This document shows, one piece after another, positions 37,700-50,426 of a stretch of DNA of 64,000 nucleotides. How positions within the stretch are numbered: position 1 is the first letter of the stretch; each line of letters opens with the position of its first letter. The stretch lies in the NCBI RefSeq assembly GCF_021155765.1, contig NC_060110.1, positions 2,976,001 through 3,040,000 on the forward strand. Direction: 5' to 3'. This DNA comes from Diprion similis. Taxonomy: Eukaryota; Arthropoda; Insecta; Hymenoptera; Diprionidae. The notes under the pieces were generated by a model. It worked only from the letters and a program-made list of their open reading frames with translations. It searched no databases and was not told where the DNA came from. A program made the position numbers and the translations under genes.

Positions 37700-40600
37700 T
37701 AAATTTTGTAGAATCGTCATGGAAAGGAATCCATGTATAATTTTTGTAGTGCATATTCTTCAGAAAAAATTTCATATCATTTTAGTAAACACACAGTACT
37801 ATGTAACCCGAAAATCGCTTTTTATATTATATCTGGTGTGATAAATAGGATGAGATGGAATTGTGCATGACCACACACATCTTAGTGCCCACGTACAGTC
37901 GTGAAGTCGGACATTTAATTCAGCACAGAGAACTCCTTATATATTTTAGTGACTATATCCTTTAAACATATAGAAAAATTGCATATAATTATGTAGAATG
38001 ATTTCGTGTAAGAAAATTTCGTGTACCATATTGTGAGGAACTATAATTCAATTAAACGAATTACAAATGTCAAAACTTACTTCATTAACGGCACCCTATA
38101 GACGTATATCTCAGGGACATTGTTGAATGTATAGTGTATACTCATAAGGATCAGTATATAAAAGACAGGATTCTGGTCCCTTTGTTCCCATGCGGCACGC
38201 TCCTGCTCCCGGTCTCTACCTCCTCCTCTTTGTCTTTTGCTTCCAAATGGTTATCTCCAAATACGAGATGTGCCAAAGTATTATATTTTAATTTTTATTT
38301 ATTATGTTCCAAATTTATTTAACAGTTTAATTTTATTTGGTTTTAATCACTTCTATCAACGAGTTTTATGTATAATTTGTAAGCCTTCGTGTTTTGATCT
38401 GATTCATTTCCAAAAGCATCACATGGAGTGATTCAACCAGGGATTACGAACAAGGAAATTGCACATAGACCAGTTGTTTCAAGTTTTCTCAGATTTTTAT
38501 CGAGCAAAATTTTTAAATACCAATAATGCATAGATCTTTCAATCCTATACTTATATTTTGCTGCTTTCATAAGTCGAATGCACGTCAACATTTTAACACG
38601 TGTATTAATACGGATATTTAAAGGATTTCCCATTCATGTGAGGAACAAAACTCGTAATTCCAGGAAGATGCCACATCGGTGTTCGAACTATAGACAACAG
38701 GGAAGTAGGATAAATCACTCAGCCAACACAAATCTGGCTCATCAAGCATCACGTCAATTCTCTGTCACCACGGCGGCTTCTTTTCACCGAGAATTGCGTG
38801 GAATTTTATTCTGTTTATGCGCACTTGCCACTAAAGCAACTAATGAAGCCTGTGACACAGTAAGACCAGTTTGGCACGTATTTGTAAGCTTAACTTTCAA
38901 ACTATTTATGGATCTAATCTTCGAATCTGGCTTGGAAATCAATCGCTTTCGGAATTCTCGTTTGCGTGAAATATTAGTAATAATTGCCAGGATACGATAG
39001 AACATAGATCTTTCTGTATCGTAAAACCTTTACTTGTATTGGAACGTGAATAAACTTGAGTTTACATTTCAGTTTTTGTAAACATCTATTGAATGAATGT
39101 AGAGATATTATTGATATAAGTTATTCATAGGTAATCCTTCCATAAGCCCTGCATCGAAAACTCAAATTTCAAATTTTTTTCATCTGATTCAGTAGTTGAT
39201 CTGGTCTGAAATTTTTCATATGGAAATGTGCGTACTTCATAACATTTTGGTGACGGAGCCACCTTAAATATGGATTTTAAAAAAGTATCAAGTTTAAAGA
39301 TTAACAGTTTTTTGGCATCGCCTCTGTATTATCGAATTTATAATAATTGCTGTGTATATAAAATAATTTAAAGAGTGTTTGTATACAATAACATCACATA
39401 GTAACAATATTAATTGCAAGTTAACCATACAGCCTAGTAAAGACGATTCTGACCCTCCTAATTTTAGCGAGTCAGAAGTTGGGTAGTTCTTGCTGGTGTT
39501 TGACTTGCGTGCATTGAATAACACAGACCGTGCTAACTAAATGGGCTACTGCTATTGGTTGAAACGTACCAGAGCCACCCTCATTCTGATCAGCTAATAC
39601 AAGGGAAGTAAGAATCGACTTTACTAGGTAGTACGTAACTAGGTGTACAATGACTATAATTTCAGTTTGTAATCTAATTTATGTATCGTCATTTCAACAA
39701 TATACTTATCAGTTTGAGTATAAAATAGTTGAAAGATCGAGTTTTGCAAAGACAAGAAGTAACTCTCTTTGGAAACCATTCGCACACAGCACACTGAGAA
39801 AAAGAATTGTTTAGATCAACTGAAGTTTTATCATGGGTGGCAAAATAAAGTTCTTTTTTTCCAATCACATTGTATTTGTTGCAACGGAAAACGTCTTGAT
39901 TCAACAGCTAAAATATTCTCTTTGTAACTTCCAAAAAAAAGGTGTTGTTGAGCCAAACAATCTTTCTTCTCATTGTCAATATGCGGTAATATTCTTATGT
40001 ACAGAAAACGGGTGTACATCTATATGAACATTATTACATTACATTTTTATTTCTCGATTTAATATAGTTCATACTTCGCTAAATCAATTTGAAATTTCAA
40101 TTTCTCTTAAAACTTGTTTTTTTCCATCAGTTTTTATTTTATTTTAGTTTTTATGATCCAAGTATATAATTTTTTAAAATAGTTCAGTCGTTTATTGTAT
40201 ACCTATTGTTGCAAGCCATCGATTTTTTTTTTCGTTATTCAATTTCGTCTCTATTAAAATGGGTCTTGATAGTAAGACGTACGTTGATCAGATGAAAAGA
40301 GAAATTGTATCCCACGTTATCGATATACAGGTTTGAAATGATATATTTCTACATTGTGAGAATTCAGTAAAGATGGTTCTTCATGCTAATGGTAAAACCA
40401 AGTCACAACGCTCAGTGCAAAGCACATAGTCCCCTTGCAAAACACGAAGAGCCCACTTCACAGAATCTTTACAGTATTCATCGTTCTAAAACACAACTTT
40501 TATATTCATCTCTGTAAAACACTTCTGTCCAGAGCTTTACAATACGTCTTTTTCTTTAGGACTCGTTGATTACCGCAATGGTTGTAGTAAGAATACATAT

Positions 40601-43600
40601 GGAGCATTTCGTGTAAATTTCACTAGATCCTGACCCTCATATTATTCGTTCTTCCCAAAAAAAATTTCTGGGTGTGGTAAGACCTCAAGAACACGTGAAC
40701 AAGAATTATTTTTCAAAACATTTGTCTGAAAAATTTCCAACGAGCAAAGACTATTGAAAGTTGTGAAACAACGCTTTAGTTGCAAAATCGGGAACAATAC
40801 CAAAAGTACTGCACCCTATTCCCGTCATTTGGATACAAGACCTATGATGGTAAACAACGTCCTTTGATGTGTTTAGGCACCTAGAACATTTGATATAACC
40901 ACGAATGTAATTTTTTCCATGCTTGGGTAAAGTTGCTACTTTTCAGATTTTTTAAGACACTTCAAGAAGTCGGTAAACTTGTCTTTTAAAAATTTAAACA
41001 TCGTCACTTCACTTATCAAGGAATTTCAAAAGAATTTCTGGTGATCGAAAAACATTCGAATTGTAATTTTTATAATTACTATAAAAAAATAAAATTTTTC
41101 TGCTTTTAGTTGAATAAAAAATGTTGTAAATGTCTAGATACCTAAAAGTAGATGATTTATCATCATGGGCCTCATGCTAAAATGATCGGAATAAAATGCA
41201 GCGTTTCTGGTATTTTTTTTCATCACATTTTACAATTAGGATGTTTCTTTACAACTTTTTAATTATTGCTCGTAGGGAATTTAGTTTTTTTTAGAGAAAT
41301 GTAAAAAAATTGATTCAGGTGCTGCAGAAGTCCTATTACACCGACAAAAAATTTCGGGAAAAGCAAGAAACGTAAGGGTGAGGACTTGGTCTATGTGACA
41401 TAGAATGCCCCATATACAATGTCAAGGACTTCTTATGAATTAGAAATTTTTGTACACTTACGTCTAGTTTCAGCCGAGATATGAATTGGATGATAGATAC
41501 ATTCATGTACGTGTAACAAAAAATACCACTATACAATAGATTTTTCTCACCAATTACAATTACACAGAAACTCTTTTTCCAAAACAGCTCGCTTTCGGAG
41601 AAACTAGTATCATAATTGTGTTGCAAATTCCAAGTTTATTGAATTAGGTTTCCGAGCCTCCATAGATACTGGATATTAAGGAGCACGTAACAAATCGAAA
41701 ATTGCACGGATTAAATGTGAATCGGCAAATTATATCCCAAAAAAATGTATTGATCTACTAGATCATCGTGAACACACAGTATGCATTATCTATTTGTAAA
41801 AGAGCAATATTTCTCATCCATCTATCTGTGTCATTATTCTAATTGAAAATATCTATTTGTAACAGATAGTGAAATGATGAATTAAAATTAACACTTAATA
41901 AAACTTTGGTGCAAGAAACATGGTACTTGCCATGTGAAAAAAGCCAGATTCAATAATATTGCAAAACATCATTCTTATTGTCTAATTGATTATTTTCTCT
42001 CTTCCGCTATTCACTATATATTTTGTTAATGTGGTCATGTTACATTTCCTTTATAACTACTAATTAATTCAAATATACAATGAAAAATAATTATATCTAC
42101 ATTGTTCGAAAACCCCTCACAATTGACCATACGTACTGAATTAAAAAATAGCATTATTGCGTTAATAATGATAACGTTATAAGTATTACTTTGCAATCGA
42201 TACGATCACTGGATCCTAATAATAAAAACGTATCTCAGCGAGATGAATAAAAAAAAGATATTAGATACCCTTAAACCCTGGCTGTTCGCCAACTTCTAAT
42301 ACTTGGATATTCATCGATGAACTTCGCATTAAAAATTGAGGAGATATTGACAGTACTGTCTGGAACTGTTCAAACAAAAACATTACGATGCAAAGGTTTA
42401 AATATTGTAACTGAACCTGATCGAATTGAATATGATTCGAACAGCAGGTTTTTAATGCAGAAAATGTTCGTGACCATCAGGAGATACACCGTTTTTATTA
42501 GGACCCGTCGATATGCACACAACTATATTATTTGTACACATAACATACATACATGTGTGTCAAACTCATAAAACAGACGTAGGTATGATCTGAATTTGTT
42601 CTAAAGTTTGTTGTGTATTTGATATCTTGAAATAATTATTACTTTAATGAATAAGACATGATTTTAACAATGACGCTAATTTATTTTCATATCGTGTGTT
42701 ATTTGTAAAATAAGATTTCGCAAAGCAACTAGATCTATATGTCTATAAAAGGTAGACTATATATTCACTAAACCTTATATGTTTCAAGATATCAGCATTT
42801 ACATTTCTCTGATTTCCCAATTGTAATAACATAATAATACAAAAACTCTAAATTAAACGGTCATCGATACTGCATGTAAATAGTTTCATTACCAGTCTTA
42901 TAATATTTTACAAATTTCATGTGCTATTAAAGCTTATTCTGAAAAACAGCTGTACATGTAACTTTTGTGTTGGCCCTCGTGCTTTAGTACTTAAGCTCTT
43001 CTTTACAATCACGGCTGAGAAACAATGTTAGCTGGTATGAAGGCTCATAGTACGATTGAAAAATTGCTACCGCAAGCCGATTTTCGGTTTAGATAAATTG
43101 TACATAGAGATCTTCAGATTTCAAAAGACCCTTCAGTACAGCACAGTATGGTAAAATGAGGCATCTATTAAATATAAAAATCTGGACTGAATAGTCCTTT
43201 TTTAATGAATTATAACTCATGTTACGTCTAGTTTAATTCGATCTCCTAGTTAACAATATTTACTAATTATGACAGATAACTAAGGGGGTCCAGCCCTACC
43301 TCACCGATGAGAAAATATTCATGGTACCACTTGCTGTGCGTTTCCTCACTAAACGTGCTGATACTGAAAATTCAAGAAACGAAAAATGTTAATCATTGGA
43401 TAGTGAAACATTGCAACATTGATAAAGTTCCGGTAGAATATAAACAGATTACGAATAATGGATGATTTTGCACTGTAATATATTTTCAATTATTAGACAT
43501 GCAGAAATTTCTTGTAAAATTCAACATCTCCATAGAATTTCAACTTATAGTTGTACAATTATTGTTGTGCAAAAAAATGTCTAAAATGATTTATATGTTA

Positions 43601-43900
43601 AATTTTTAGCAACAGCCTTACTACAGAGTCATTAATCTTTCAAAGAGTCGAAATTTTTAGGTTTTGACAGTGGTGTCACCCGTTAAAAATAACCTCCGCG
43701 AAATGATGCAGGAGTGGTTCAGGAAGGTAGGAAAATAATAATCACAATCTTTAAACTGTTATTTTACGGATTTTCGAGAGAAGATAGTCTAGACTCTTGC
43801 ATCGCAAATACAACTACTGATTCGTACGCTATCCGTGTTCATACTGGCTCATTTGTCCTCCCTTTTTTTACTTTTTCAAATTAAACCTAATCCGATCGAA
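37700..43900. other. Gene-poor AT-rich region between WBP11 and ADAP
   Basis: About 6 kb between two convergent genes. I see no conserved domain, transposase, tRNA or rRNA on either strand. The open frames of 60-140 codons do not resemble known families. Weak items: a TATA-like TATATAAAAG near 38,155; a 140-codon open frame at 38,578-39,000; and two short exon-like segments in compatible phase at 40,259-40,330 and 43,661-43,726. This is enough space for an unannotated small gene or a long non-coding RNA, but nothing here proves one. Confidence 0.5.
38578..39000 (+). other. Unrecognised 140-codon open frame
   Basis: The longest single open frame of the WBP11-ADAP gap, ending at a TAG at 38,998. 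The first third is basic and serine/asparagine-rich; the rest has hydrophobic stretches (GILFCLCALAT, VWHVFVSLTFKLF). It is less AT-rich than its surroundings, and a TATA-like box lies about 420 bp upstream. I recognise no family, and the reverse strand is also open for about 73 codons here, so it may be chance. Low confidence as a gene. Confidence 0.15.
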
Positions 43901-43914
43901 TCCATACTGAACTG

Positions 43915-44140
43915 AATCATGTAGGATCAAAATGATGCAGGACTGTGCTGTATAGGATTAAACGATGCAGGATTAAACCATATAGGACTGACCGATGCAG
44001 AATACAACAGTATAAAACTGAGGTGTGTAGAAACCTATGGTGTAGCTTTAATTACATGTACGATGATTCTGTGTAGGTCGAATTGCGTGTAGTATAATTG
44101 TGAAAACTTTGTGTAAGACTGAACTTATAGGATTGAAGCT
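43915..44140. repeat. Degenerate minisatellite with a period of about 15 bp
   Basis: A run of related units of the form RTRYAGGAYTRAAY. GTAGGA/GCAGGA/ATAGGA-like cores occur at 43,921, 43,937, 43,951, 43,967, 43,982, 43,997, 44,027, 44,042, 44,058, 44,074, 44,089, 44,112 and 44,127, mostly 14-16 bp apart. The first six units alternate between GATGCAGGA and TATAGGA types, giving a 30-bp superperiod. Units decay towards the right. It lies just beyond the 3' end of ADAP. Confidence 0.75.
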
Positions 44141-44260
44141 TCCCCGCAAGATTGCCTGACTAGTTCCGCTTTCCCATTTTTTTGTTGTTGTCGCCAAACT
44201 GTCTATAGATTGTCTTTTACTTTGATAACTAAACCACAAAATTTAACATTGAAAATGGTA

Positions 44261-47200
44261 CTAACTCGATATATCGTGTGGAGTCAATGGTTTCTCAATC
44301 ACCCTTTGAATGATGCTCATCCACTGCGTTCTATCATCGTTGCTTTGAGCCGAAAGTAAAAAACTTCTCTCAGGTGTCTCAAGAGTAAAGGAAAAACCCT
44401 GATCCTTAGCACCGGTTGGTACACCCAGTTTCACACCATAGCCATCCGCGATGTGTCCCAAAAATATCTCTCCTTTCGGATGTGCATCCTAACACAGTAA
44501 ATCCACGAATATTATAATGATTTTCCCATTAAATCACAGTACAACACTACAATTAATCAATCAATCAAATGTAGAATACGATAACGCAACAGCATATGTA
44601 GTTGATTTTCTCTAAACTTGGAATACTTTTTACCTTTGGTGTCAAAGATTTTTTTAAAACTTAGTAGGTGTTAAAACTCCATGTTGTGTATTTTTTTAAA
44701 CTTTTTGATACATCTGAAACTGTAGTAAAATGAATTTGACTGCGACGCTGTTGTGAATTTCATGAAATTGCGAAAAAATATCTTGTCAAATACAATAAAG
44801 TTGACCAAAAAATTGCTGTAAAATATATTCTCATGTGAAAGTTTTGCAGTTTTTCAATATGAATATCAATGTTTCGTTCATCATTCAGAACAGTGCTTAA
44901 AATTAGGCACAAATTATTGTGAAAAATGATTTTTTTTACAAGTTGACCATTCTGGTATCCAAATTATTGTATTCGTTGGATGTGCTTATGCAGGATAGGC
45001 AAATTTGTAGATTGGGATCACCATGGACTCCATCACAACCAATTAAAGTATGCAGGTTGCTAATCGATCAGAAATTCTATTCTGTCCCAGCAGGTCGACA
45101 TAAAAGCTGTTACGCGTTAATGTAACTGATTAAACCAGCCTAAGGTATAATTTTACAATGAAGGACCCCGCAGAATTCTTACGGAAATTGGTTCCTGGTA
45201 GAATTGGTTGGATTTTCCATATATTATTGTACATATCTTCCCGATAAAAACTTCCCATGAACACAAGTTCCAAAAATCATTAATTTCTGAGATATAGGCT
45301 TCGGAAGAAAGATGTTCAGAGTTTTTTATATGTACGGATTTCGTGATTTTCATCAATTATAAAGCTTCAAGGGGACTTGAAACCAAACAAATCACTCAAA
45401 AAACTGCACCGTTGATTCTTAAAGATAGACAGAAAGCTGTAATTGATTCCATCAATGAACTGATTAGTTTACTGGAAGGAGTTGCAACGTCAGATTTTGC
45501 ATAAAGAAAGAAACTTCGACTTTTACAATAGTAGGCTTGTTCTGTTTTTTATGCGTGTATGGAGTTTGTGGGAGTTGGCTGTACAGTTCTTGAGTTATAT
45601 ATTTGATAATTTCAAGTCCACCTTCAAGTTCTGTAATTCTTAAAAATCGCGTAATCCGTAGATATCCGAAAATCCATAGAGCCCCCTTGCGAAGCCTATA
45701 TCTCGGAAACTACTGATTTTTGGGACTTGTGTGCATAAGAAATGCAAAGTTATCACAAAATTGTACCTTCAAGTAATCCAATCAGTTAAATTGAAACAAA
45801 ACCTTCTACCTCTATTCAGTAAAACATAACTCATCTTTGGAAAGAATAAGGAAATGCGACCTTAATTGTGGTCTAATCAATAATAATCTTACCGTACGTT
45901 GTGACAACCGTACATTCGACACAAAAAACCTGCAGAAATATAATAAGTATAATAATTTCGATATCAGGATCGGCCCGAGCAACACGGACATTTGATTTTG
46001 AGTACTGTGTGAAATTATAAACTAACCTAATGACTAAAAATGATAAGATGAAAACGTTCCCACGTGTGAAAAATAGTTTCAAAGTGCACTCAATATGCAG
46101 CTAAGGAATAATAGGATGTATGTACTACTCATATAGTGCCTTGTTCATCATCGCCTTTCAGGATGAAAATTCCACACATTACAACCTGGCATTAAACCTT
46201 TAAATTCATCGTTTCCATGAACAACCAACTATACCAACATTTTCTGTCCAGATTTTCATTCTGCGGTGGTTGATTAATTAACAATTTATTCTTTGCTGAG
46301 TTTCAATGGAGAAAATACAGTTCATAAAGTAAACATGGTCTCACCATAGGCTCATCGTGGTACATCAGCTTCCGACCATCTAGAGTGAACCATCTTTTCT
46401 TATATGCATCCGAATGCCTTGGACCAGTTTTCCACAAATATCCTTCTCGCGCAAAATCTCTCGTCAGTTGTAAGAGTAATTCAGATTCTGAGATTCCAGG
46501 ATATGCTATTTGTAGGCGATGCAGCTTTGCACATCTAATGGCCAGGTACCAGTTTGTTATGACTTCCGGATCTTCATGATACACGTAAAGATGTCTTGTG
46601 GTCCCGTCTTTCATAAAAGAAATTTGTAAGCTATTTTGAAGGCCAGTTTTTGCAGGTGCAAATGCGACATTTAATTCTGATATCCTGAGTACAGCTTTTG
46701 GTTCCTGGAAATTAAGAAATTGGCAATTACCTTGTGTAATTGCATTAACATGTACTATCATGTTTCTTATAACATTAGGATATTTAACGACTTTGAATGC
46801 CTTTTTAAATATGACGATATATATATCAATATATTTCCAAATCCACCTGATTTACTTTATAGAGAATTTTTTTGTTCTATTATTACCTAATTAAATCATT
46901 TTCACCTTGTTCTCTTTGACATGATATTTTAACGTGTCATCGGCCTCTGACAGAACAAATTTTCGCGGGTGATATTTTGAGTCCTCTTTTCCTCGCTTCA
47001 TCAAGAATCCTTCCATGACTCCGGAAACGTAATGATTCTGTCTTTCTGGGTGACAAAATTCTTCACGTTCATATTTAGCTCGTATCCATTGCTCCACTAG
47101 TACTCTATTCAACACAAGCATCACTCGTAAGATTTGCCATTACATGATCGTTAACAACTAAAGATAATTTATCAGTATACCCAGTTGAATCTTGATAGCA

Positions 47201-49515
47201 TATTCTCAAAATTCTCCAGCTTTATCTGTATGTTCATCAAACCAATGGTATAAATTTATATACAAACTTTACAAAATAAGAAGATTTTATGCACGTAATT
47301 CCTCACTGATTGTTGGTTCGTGATAAATGGAAATACCAAGTTAAAGTTATTAACATGATTGTAATGAAACGTTGAAAATAAAAACTGCCACTTTGTAACT
47401 TAAGAATAACTTTGAAGGAGTTGAATTTTCAAAATATTAGTACTTCAATGCTGTATTATGGGTTCCTAAATTTTATACAATCCTAAAGTGGCGAAGTAAC
47501 AAATTTTTCTAAAACTGCGTAGTTACATTAACATTGCAAACTTCGGCCTCATTTGGAAATTAAGTATTAGCTATTGGCTGGTTATAAAACTTGGAAAATT
47601 ATAATTTGAGTTGTAATTAATAGAATATCACTTACAAATGGTATATATCATAATACATCTGTATATTTAAAATCACATAAATCTCAAGATAAGCTTATGT
47701 CATAATGGCAAGCTTGACGTTGGTTGGCATGTACTTTGTGGTATGAAACCATGTCCTGTTTAGATAAGTGGTTTCCTATTGGTTCTTGGTACTTATATGA
47801 CGTCAACTTTGAGATAAATTTCCCAAGTACGGGACATAAAGAATATAAGAAAAAAAAAAAAAAAGGGCAACATTTGCATACAGTGTTTAGGGCTCTTCAA
47901 TTCAAGACATTCAAGACATAGATTTCTGCAAAAATGTCAAACTATTGTAAAATTATTGCTGAATAGTCGACAATTGCAACCATACTTTACATTTTTCTCA
48001 CTGTAACTCAACAGGATAATTGAGAATGAGAATAGTCTGCAAAGATATTAGAGATCACACCTGTTATTTGGGAAAGTTACTTACTGTGGTGCGTCTTGAT
48101 TGGGCCTTCGATAACAAGAAGGTACTCGTTCTTCATAATGAAGTCGTGCTACATTATTACCAACTTCGCGAACGCGGGTTACTTGAGAGTCTTCCCATCG
48201 ATCCAACTTCAAATGTTTCACCTTTGATATGTGTGCCCCCATAGATCGATGTACACCGGCACACCTTGTGCATACAAAGATGCCAATATTGTACGAAGCC
48301 CATTCTGGATCTGAAAATTTAGATCATTTAAAATACTAAATTGAATTGAAGAAACAGTATTTTTTAATACGGTTTTAATAGTCAAGATGATGGGTTCACC
48401 ACTATAACATGCCAAAATATTAAGTTTTTTTAACACTGCTATGACTGATATTTTTTTAATTTGTGCAGCCTACGATATATCGCCTTAATTTTTTATGTTA
48501 AAAACCTTGTAGCAAACTTGTACAAAAAAGAATAAATAATATGAAATAAGTTAATCTGGTATCAACATTTCCTTTCCGCAATGGATATTGATAGCGATTG
48601 ACCGCAGATAAACAAGCCATTGCAAAATTCAGCCTCTGCCAGAAACAAATCATCTTAATTTAAGGTTACATATGATTTCATGGACAATTTTAATTGTATT
48701 TTAAGTACGTTAATTATTTTATAGCTGTTGACAATCTTTCTTATATACTACAGCTTGAATGAGACTTTGAACACAACTAGTCTGGAAAAAAAATATTATT
48801 GGCTATACGAAGTTACCTGGTGTTGATAAAATGGAGCAGCAATGACGATTCAAATGATATGATTCACTTCTGAATGCTCATTACTTATGCTGAATCACAT
48901 TTTCTACTATATGCAACTCCGCAAAGAACAAAATGTAAAGGTTGATGATTTAGCTAGCTATCATAAGTACTTCTCTAGACACATTCTAGCATTGGATTAA
49001 AGACATGCTGTACAAGATACCTATCAAAACTTCAATTAAATAAAAGTGCCAGTTTGATTGAGCTAATCATATCACTAAAATGCATTCAGGCATAAGTGGA
49101 CTCTTCACAATCTTCTTGTACAGTAACTGAGCATTTTTTATCTGAACACAAGATAGTCAAACCACACATGCATTGAATGCCGGTAGTCGTCAGTTGATAA
49201 CGAACGCAGCGATAAAAGTTTAGAATGGAATATGAAGTGAACCACTAGTTTTCCTAATTTTTAATTTTCCTTGACAGCTTGACAAGCAGTCGCCTCCCCG
49301 TAAAATACACGCATTGTACGCAGTGTAGTAACATCCCTCATTATTTTTCCACGTTTACCGCGAGGTTTTCAAGTCAATGTATTTGAATGAACATGATTGA
49401 AATATTCTATGTGTCTACAGTGAGTATACTCACTTTTAGTTCCGCAATCAGCACATACGTTATTTCCAGGTTTTTTTAGGAGCTCTGCTAACAACTTTTC
49501 GTTCGAGTCCGCCAT
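44261..49515 (-). CDS. ADAP1: Arf GAP with dual PH domains (ADAP/centaurin-alpha), complete, 5 coding exons
   Basis: GTPase-activating protein for Arf (ARF6 in mammals) recruited to membranes by phosphoinositides. Exons in gene order are 49,515-49,434, 48,310-48,085, 47,104-46,906, 46,704-46,345 and 44,488-44,261. The phases join to 364 aa (human ADAP1 is 374). The N-terminal ArfGAP zinc finger is split over exons 1 and 2: C21-A-D-C24, sixteen residues, then C41-T-R-C44, followed by GVHRSMG with the arginine finger at R49. The conserved QWIRAKYER lies at 108-116. PH domain 1 spans about 131-235 (GFLMKRG, RKFVL, then LYVYHED). PH domain 2 starts near 257 (EGYLWKTGP, KKRWFTLDGRKLMY) and ends with the tryptophan helix (TQWMSIIQ). 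The C-terminus is short after the last helix. Divergent from TBCA. ADAP1 versus ADAP2 cannot be separated here, so the symbol means the ADAP family. Confidence 0.95.
45205..45785. repeat. Inverted-repeat element in ADAP intron 4 (MITE or foldback-like)
   Basis: Two diverged arms of about 210 bp face each other around a spacer of about 160 bp. Left-arm landmarks are GAACACAAGTTCCAAAAATC, GAGATATAGGCTTCG and GGACTTGAAA. The right arm carries their complements in reverse order: TTTCAAGTCC, CGAAGCCTATATCTC and GATTTTTGGGACTTGTGTGC. Together they could fold into a long imperfect hairpin. The spacer and left arm include a short open stretch in the plus direction ending in a TAA at about 45,503. No transposase and no clean target-site duplication are visible, so the class is uncertain. 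Confidence 0.65.
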
Positions 49516-50426
49516 CTTGATACACTCGTTTTGACCCCGCCAGCTAGCGCTTAACTCTACCGTTGACTGACGATTACCAAAGATAGCCAGCTTAATGGGA
49601 CATTTTGAAGCTCGGAGAAAGCCACCAAGGAGCTGAGGGGAGCTTCGGTACAGAAATTTTCCATTATTACCGACTCAATTTCCACTATAAATATCTTCAG
49701 TTAACGTAGTAAGAGCACTGAACTATTACGAAAAAACTAGCCGCGGATACTTTTTATGATAGATCCGCAGGCGTTGGGTGATTCGGTAATATTACCACCT
49801 TCAGACTCATCAGTGTTTCAAGATAAAATAACACTTTTTTTAACAGATTAGCTCCCTTCATTTAAAGAATGAGATACAAAAGGATGAGTCATTGATATCG
49901 GTCCGTCAGTTTACCACGCCGGTATTGCAGGATGCATTCTTACTGACTGTTCTTTAAATTGTTCCTCAGTCAACGGCACTGGGATGCCAACTCTGGGTGC
50001 GTTCCGATATTGGTTCCCGTGCTGGCAACAATCTTTTATCTCTTTCCCGCTCCCTAGTTCGTGGATAGCTCTGCCTCTGTCCTAGAGAATTTTAGGTGCT
50101 GCCAGTTAATTTTGGAACGCACCGTCTATCTGGCTGGTGTGTGCTGTGTGCTCCTAGTGTGTGTTTTGGAACGCAGCAATGAGACTGCCATCGGTGTTGC
50201 TGGTGAATATCAGAAATTCGGAACACACCTTATGAAAAATAGTTGAAGATTAATTTCCACCGTTGTCACTATGACATTGTACATAACCTTCAAGTCTTGA
50301 GGCACGCGTTATCAAAATCTACTACTGTCACGATTCCTGATACCGTGTTAATTGAAATTTTTTGATATTAGAGAATTCAAATCGTGAGTGATCTAAGGCT
50401 CCTATCTTGTCAGTGGCTTAAATACG
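49516..50426. promoter_or_regulatory. Divergent upstream region shared by ADAP and TBCA
   Basis: 911 bp separate the two start codons, and the genes point away from each other. The octamer GGAACGCA occurs at 50,114-50,121 and 50,168-50,175 and, inverted (TGCGTTCC), at 49,998-50,005; a related GGAACACA follows near 50,219. No TATA box stands out. A 61-codon open frame at 50,061 looks like chance. A bidirectional promoter is inferred from arrangement only. Confidence 0.45.

Noticed and set aside
37955-37963. ATATCCTTT resembling a U12-type AT-AC donor
   Set aside because: It lies in intergenic DNA after WBP11, not at any exon border.
41336-41626. 96-codon minus-strand open frame
   Set aside because: AT-rich, no recognisable domain, no promoter or splice support; could be chance.
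42740-42755. TATA-like CTATAAAAGG as a promoter
   Set aside because: In AT-rich DNA such matches are expected by chance, and no gene follows it.
47852-47868. Poly-A run in ADAP intron 2 as evidence of a retrocopy
   Set aside because: No coding sequence precedes it and no flanking direct repeats are seen; treated as a simple A-tract.
50061-50246. 61-codon open frame in the ADAP/TBCA gap
   Set aside because: Short, no family resemblance, lies in a promoter region; expected by chance.
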